Below are positions 59,465-64,000 of a DNA stretch of 64,000 bases, one piece after another. The notes under the pieces were generated by a model. It made no database searches and was not told where the DNA came from. It saw only the letters and a list, made by a program, of their open reading frames with translations. Within the stretch, counting starts at the first letter, position 1. Every line of letters starts with the position of its first letter. The stretch comes from Lineus longissimus (Eukaryota; Nemertea; Pilidiophora; Heteronemertea; Lineidae). Both the position numbers and the translations under genes were made by a program. Location of the stretch: positions 17,059,501 through 17,123,500 of the forward strand of contig NC_088310.1 of NCBI RefSeq assembly GCF_910592395.1, written 5' to 3'.

Positions 59465-59968
59465 GATCTCTTTCCAATATTTCGTCATTCCACTATCGTC
59501 ATCACCTCATCATACTTTCATTGACATTACAGGCACACATCCACAGAGCACTCTTCAAATCATCTACACAGTGGTTATCCAACTAGGATTATAAAGGTAA
59601 TTTCTTAGCCCCGCACAGTGGGTTTCAGTCTTGATAAAGGGGCACTATTGCTAGCAGCTAGGTAGGCAAGATAAAGTTAGCCGAAGTAGCCGATAGGGGT
59701 CTCTCACCCCTCAAAGTCCGTCACAACTATTCAAGCTTGTACAAGGAATACATGCAGCGCTGACTCTAACAAGACCCAATGGGAATGTCGCACAGTCATC
59801 TGTCAAAAACAAGACCTATGTTGTAGTATGATCTCTTGCCAATATTTAATAATTGCACTATCGTCATCACCTCATCATACTTCATTGACATTACAGGCAC
59901 ACATTGACATAGACCACTGTTGCAATCAACGACACAGTCGCTATCCAAGTAGCATTATAGAGGTAATT
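59465..59968. repeat. Two diverged direct repeats of about 140 bp
   Basis: 59465-59604 and 59829-59968 share ATCTCTTKCCAATATTT, CACTATCGTCATCACCTCAT and GACATTACAGGCACACAT. The dispersed repeat (59637-59765) lies between them. Confidence 0.75.
59637..59765 (+). repeat. Dispersed repeat, copy in region 3
   Basis: GGCAAGATAAAGTTA and GATAGGGGTCTCTCAC as in the copies before fragments G, J and N, and TTGTACAAGGAATACAT at its end. Confidence 0.75.
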
Positions 59969-60144
59969 ATCATTATCATTCATACCTCATTAGCATGTGA
60001 ACCAATCGCGTCGCGTCCTTTGCGATCACGGCAAAGCCTCATGGAATAATGTCTTTCACCGTTGAATAATTTTTCATATTCCATGCCTACAACTTCAATT
60101 TCTTCATATTCCATGGCTAGAAGTTCAATACTAATATAATATCC

Positions 60145-60240
60145 AAGATAAAGTTACAAGAAGTAGTCAATAGGGGTCTCTCACCTCTCACTGTATGTCC
60201 ACACTATTCACGCTTGTATGAGGAATACATTCAATGCTGA
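60145..60240 (+). repeat. Dispersed repeat, truncated copy
   Basis: Begins at CCAAGATAAAGTTA and continues to TTGTATGAGGAATACATT; lacks the GGCAGCAGC start. Confidence 0.7.
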
Positions 60241-60499
60241 ATCTAACAACACCCAGTGCCCTTACTCTGTATATTAGTCACTGGAAGATGGCCCATTTCA
60301 CTCCTTGCTTCTACTTCACCTATAGTCTCATTGCAAACGCCTCAGTTCTATGATATCACATTCACTTTCAGCTGTCATGCAACGCAACAACTGTGCTATC
60401 TGCCATCGCACATCAACGAAGAAGTGCAGCCGCCCACATTCCACCTCACGTCTGTCCGACCAGCTGCAATCCTCGAGGACGCCCCACTGTACCACGATT

Positions 60500-60690
60500 T
60501 CACTACGATGTTTGACAAGAAGGAGCAGTGCGCGAGATAGGCTAATGAGCAGACTTCCCTCGCTTGAGTTTCGGAAGAATGTTCCATATCGCGCTAAGCT
60601 GACCACTGCTGACCATGACAGGCGTGCATTGGACTGGTACAGGTTGGAACTGAACATTGAATATGCTGGTGGTGACGCTTTCTGATGAGA
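60500..60690 (+). repeat. Coding-like module, copy 2
   Basis: Frames give YHDFTTMFDKKEQCAR, then SLEFRKNVPYRAKLTTADHD and RRALDWYRLELNIEYAGGDAF after a frameshift. The long stretch with balanced composition suggests a former protein; the family is not recognised. Shares its first 130 bp with 58563-58690. Confidence 0.5.
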
Positions 60691-60845
60691 AGTTGGTCGT
60701 GACTGATGCAGTATCCTTGGACTTGTCCACAGCATCGTTCAATCATTGCTCTCTGAGCTGCCTTGATTCTGTACTTACCCAAATACTAAGACCAAATGCC
60801 TGTTGACTGTGCTTTAAGAGAGACTGGCGCCATGCCTAGAGATAT

Positions 60846-60915
60846 GACTGACCCCTATTGGCAAATTTGTATGACTTTATCTTGCCTACCTAGCTGCTGC
60901 CTATAGTCTCCCTTT
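60846..60915 (-). repeat. Dispersed repeat, inverted partial copy
   Basis: The reverse complement reads GGGAGACTATAGGCAGCAGC, then TAGGTAGGCAAGATAAAG and CCAATAGGGGTCAGTCA. Confidence 0.7.
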
Positions 60916-61153
60916 AACTGCGGAACACTTCAAAGTCGATAAAATGCCATGTTCCACCTTTTAATGTGTTCAGACCGCCATTTTCAAAATAATCAAGTCA
61001 GGACACTGCCTTCTAGTCTCATAATAAATTTTGCTTTCCTCAATAATAACATTTCTTCTTCTTCAATGCTTTCATCATTCCAAACTTCTCCTCCTCTGAC
61101 TTTTACAGGGGTACAGTCATGGCAATCAAAACCCAAATACTGAGACCAAATGC

Positions 61154-61217
61154 CTGTTGACTGTGCTTTAAGAGAGACTGGCGCCATGCCTAGTCTCTCT
61201 AAAAGCACAGTCAACAG
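61154..61217. repeat. Hairpin with 26-bp arms
   Basis: Arms 61154-61179 and 61192-61217 match except for one base (TGTTGACTGTGCTTT and its inverse). The left arm and following GGCGCCATGCCTAG also occur at about 60799-60841 without the right arm. Confidence 0.75.
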
Positions 61218-62764
61218 ACACCAACCCCCTCAGACTCAGAAACCACAAACGCCCAACCCTTCCTGCTACCTTAATACTTCTGGATTTCTATTATTGATAA
61301 AGTAAATGGGGGCTATATGTTGGAACTCACCCCGATCAACGATCTGGGTACAGTTGATCTGACCTCATTGGAGATCTGACAAGAAAACTGGTTTGGACTC
61401 AGTACCTCAGTAACATATACCATGAGTACTACGCCATTAGTAAAAAAAGTGAAAGTTTTGTAATTGAATCTGAAAATGTCCAATTGTGTACATACATACT
61501 GAATACAAATTTCATCAATGCCAGTGAGTAGATAGAAAAACAACTACATGCGCTATGAATACTAAGTCTTAGCAAATCTGTAAGCAAGATTACTGCACTA
61601 CGGCATTGTGTATTACAGTCTTTCTACTTTCCTGGCCCATCAGTAAATACGAACGGTGAATCCCTTTAATATGTATGAAATTATAAAATACGTGTACTCA
61701 CGGTATAGACGCCTAGGAAACGTTTAAGGAATTCAATACCAAATACGAATGAACAATTTTGACTTGGTCTGTCTGAACTTGGTCAGTCAGTGAAATAAGT
61801 GGCCTACTATGCCCTCACCGCGCCTTAGTCGGTGTCAAAACAATGTTATGCATCACCAAGTCGTACGCGAGTTTCTGAATGGAACGTTTGTCCTCTTATT
61901 CATAGAAGAGACTTAAGAATCAGGTCCATGTCATATTGGACCTGTAACTTCTTCCAAACAAAACGGTGGATAACGGTAGCGGCTACGGTTCAACGAACTG
62001 CCGCTAATGTACTCTAGCAGACGAGGTGAGTTGAAAATCAGTGTATGGAGGTTATGAATAATTTTTTGCGATGTAGCGGCCTGGGCTCTTGCTAGATACA
62101 ATTTACTATCCTTCAGATAATAACGCGATGGTTTTTGTCATTTATATGGCTATTTAATTACATTTTTAAACAAGTTTAGTAGGATACCATGTAATCGCTG
62201 TCTTGTCAACGGTAGGCCGTCACATTCCCTATTCTTAATTTTTGTCGTGATTTTGGCAGATTTCTGCGGTGTGCGACAAGCCCACAAGCTTAAAGCGCAC
62301 TCTCCGGGATGGTGTATGAGATACTGCTCGACGAGACCGTGCATTTTCGTCGACGTTTTCTCAAAAAAGTTGTGAAGAAACATTGCTCCAGAAATAGAGT
62401 AAAATATTTGGCTAATTGAAGGCAATTCCCGCGTTTCGAAAGCAAAAACGATCAACTATTGGTAGTAAAGTTACATTTTAGATTGGGACTTGTGACTGTC
62501 TGGGCCATATTTCGAGTGAAATGCGATGAATAATTTTTAATCATTGGACCATACAGCCCGTACACTTTCAGTGTGTTATATTACTAAACCAGTGTACAGT
62601 AGTATCGCTAGACAACCGTACACTTTCATGAAGTCAAGATATTTTGCGCTGTATCTCAGTAATGCGAAATGCATATTCCTAGCTACTCGTCAGTCTTTAC
62701 TGCTGACATTGCAGTACTTGCAGCCCTGCAAGAATGGCGTCAATTCGAAAAAATGAAGTCTTTG

Positions 62765-63304
62765 AATAAGGTCAGGTCAGGTTAGCTACCTGCCACTGGT
62801 AACCTGTAAGCCAGTGCCACCTGTCTCAGGTGGGTGACTAGTCACCCAGGGCGGATGAGCTCATCTAGAGCCAACGGCCATCTAGTTCTCCACTAACATA
62901 GCCTAGTGGAAACTAGACACCCAGGCGACCAGACACACAAGTGACTTGTCGCCTTGGGCAGTGGAGAAAGTTCTCCGGGGGAGACTGGCCTCCTTAGCCT
63001 TGGCCGGCAACTAGTCTAGGAGATGGAAAACTCTGATATAAAACCCGGGCAGATGCCGCTCGATCAGCCTTGGCCGGCAAGGTATCTAGGAGAAGGAACA
63101 CTCCAAAAAACAAACCCGGGGAGATGTCACTCGTTAGCCTTGGCAGGCAAGAATCTAAAGCGGACAGGTGGAGCCCGAGAGCCCTGACAGGCAGTCCACC
63201 TAAGGGTAGAGGAACCCCATACAAAGCCTAACCACCGAAGACGGAGAACACCAGCCGACACGGCGTGGGAGAAATCGGGTGTCCACGCGTAGCAGATGAT
63301 AACC
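62765..63304 (+). mobile_element. LINE 5' region with internal tandem repeats
   Basis: GC content rises sharply from about 62765. An imperfect repeat of about 70 bp occurs three times, each with AGCCTTGGCCGGCAA or a close variant at 62996, 63066 and 63137, followed by CCCGGGNAGATG. It directly precedes the endonuclease frame, so it is taken as its 5' UTR. Confidence 0.6.
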
Positions 63305-64000
63305 ATGCAACAAACCTTAGATCGATGTGGTGTCGTCATTATGGGTAAACGCCAGGTAACGACGATGCCGGGCCTCCAGCCTCGAGGGGGCCCGCCACCA
63401 GCTACTGGCACCTCTGTACCTCCCAATGTGACTGGGGGAGGGCAGAGTAAAGCTACTAGTCACAAGATGAAAATTATGCACTGGAATGCAGAAGGAGTAC
63501 GACGTAAGAAAACCGAACTGCAACACTTCCTCAAGGCCCACGAAGTCGATGTATGCTGCATCCAAGAAACGCATCTCAACAGTGCACACCGGTTCTCTAT
63601 CAGAGGATATGAATCCTACAGACAGGACAGAGAAAATCGCCCAAAGGGAGGGGTGCTTACACTTGTGAGAAACAACATCGCGTCAGCAGAAACCAGAAGA
63701 TCAGGAACAGCAGAAACCGAGTCGCTGACTGTAAGTCTAATCCTACCAAAGGATATCTTTACAGTATGTAATCTTTACTCACCAACTGACAAAGCAATGC
63801 TGAACGACATATCACCAGACTCAGAGGACTGTATCACTGTCGGAGACTTCAATAGCCACTCACCAAGTTGGGGATACCAGGACCTAGACTCAAAGGGTGA
63901 GGAGGTAGAAGAGTGGAAAACAGACAACCAGTTGGTCCTCATAAACCAGCCAGACGATGAACCGACCTTCTACTCAAGAGCCTGGAGATCGACTAACAGC
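63305..64000 (+). CDS. Non-LTR retrotransposon ORF, endonuclease domain (3' outside window)
   Basis: ATG at 63305; 232 codons open to the last base. From residue about 54 it has MKIMHWNAEGVRRKK (catalytic Asn), then CCIQETHLNSAHRFS (Glu), GGVLTLVRNN, and VGDFNSHSPSWGY (Asp, Asn). These are the landmarks of the apurinic-type endonuclease at the start of LINE ORF2, of the I/Jockey/Ingi-like type by the SPSWG motif. The last catalytic SDH box lies beyond the window. The first 50 residues are Pro/Gly-rich linker. No stop or frameshift in the visible part, so it may be a young copy. Confidence 0.9.
   Translation, partial: MQQTLDRCGVVIMGKRQVTTMPGLQPRGGPPPATGTSVPPNVTGGGQSKATSHKMKIMHWNAEGVRRKKTELQHFLKAHEVDVCCIQETHLNSAHRFSIRGYESYRQDRENRPKGGVLTLVRNNIASAETRRSGTAETESLTVSLILPKDIFTVCNLYSPTDKAMLNDISPDSEDCITVGDFNSHSPSWGYQDLDSKGEEVEEWKTDNQLVLINQPDDEPTFYSRAWRSTNS

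Larger units (their letters stand above)
58082..62760. other. Repeat-rich region without intact genes
   Basis: Recognised pieces: a small hairpin AACGTCTGGC/GCCAGACGTT (58519-58543), a coding-like module (58563-58690, repeated at 60500-60690), a pair of 140-bp repeats (59465-59604, 59829-59968), three copies of the dispersed repeat, and a hairpin at 61154-61217. Between 61220 and 62760 nothing was recognised. Confidence 0.5.

Overview
The window is nuclear DNA of an invertebrate animal, probably marine. The evidence is an AT-rich background, a gene split by twelve GT-AG introns, single-exon rhodopsin-class receptor genes in tandem, and remnants of Tc1, pogo, copia and LINE elements plus MITEs. 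I cannot name the species. The receptor and transposon families fit a lophotrochozoan or a non-vertebrate deuterostome.

Region 1 (1-40.4 kb, + strand) is a tandem array of one family of intronless class A GPCRs, which resemble FMRFamide-receptor-like peptide GPCRs. I count 17 copies or pieces, named A to Q here. Three are intact 353-residue genes: E (10079-11140), K (19926-20987) and O (32692-33753). A is the C-terminal end of a copy that starts before the window. H (14916-15977) is complete except for one nonsense codon. B, C, L and P are frameshifted pseudogenes. F, I and M are C-terminal scraps. G, J and N are 5' scraps with an internal deletion. D and Q are old relics. Copies are separated by reused spacer modules: a 289-bp MITE, CAATATTGA-rich inverted repeats, a tRNA-like box-B segment, a pair of palindromes, and a poly-C tract followed by a TATA box about 180 bp before the start codon. 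Shared mutations show that whole blocks were duplicated after some copies were already dead, and that copies recombined.

Mobile elements interrupt the array. They are a LINE inserted inside an older antisense LINE (8.57-9.65 kb), a 4.46-kb insertion with a 6-bp target duplication that itself carries a 2.87-kb pogo-like transposon (24.75-29.21 kb), a 1.65-kb Tc1 element (38.03-39.68 kb), and a 428-bp MITE (39.91-40.34 kb).

Region 2 (40.8-54.0 kb, - strand) is one complete SLC6 sodium/chloride-dependent transporter gene. Thirteen coding exons join in frame to 585 residues. Its introns hold a minisatellite, a near-perfect palindrome and interspersed repeats.

Region 3 (54-64 kb) is repeat-rich and has no intact host gene. 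It holds a possible Myb/SANT-like fragment, a decayed copia element (about 54.96-56.08 kb), a 924-bp foldback element that is one large imperfect palindrome (57158-58081), several copies of a dispersed repeat also found at the 5' edge of GPCR scraps G, J and N, a duplicated coding-like module, and the 5' end of a LINE whose endonuclease reading frame runs off the right edge.

Functionally, the array looks like a young, fast-turning-over receptor family under birth-and-death evolution, as in chemoreceptor clusters. Its centre is homogenised, and the variation falls near the extracellular end of TM6, ECL3 and TM7. The ligand and the tissue are unknown.
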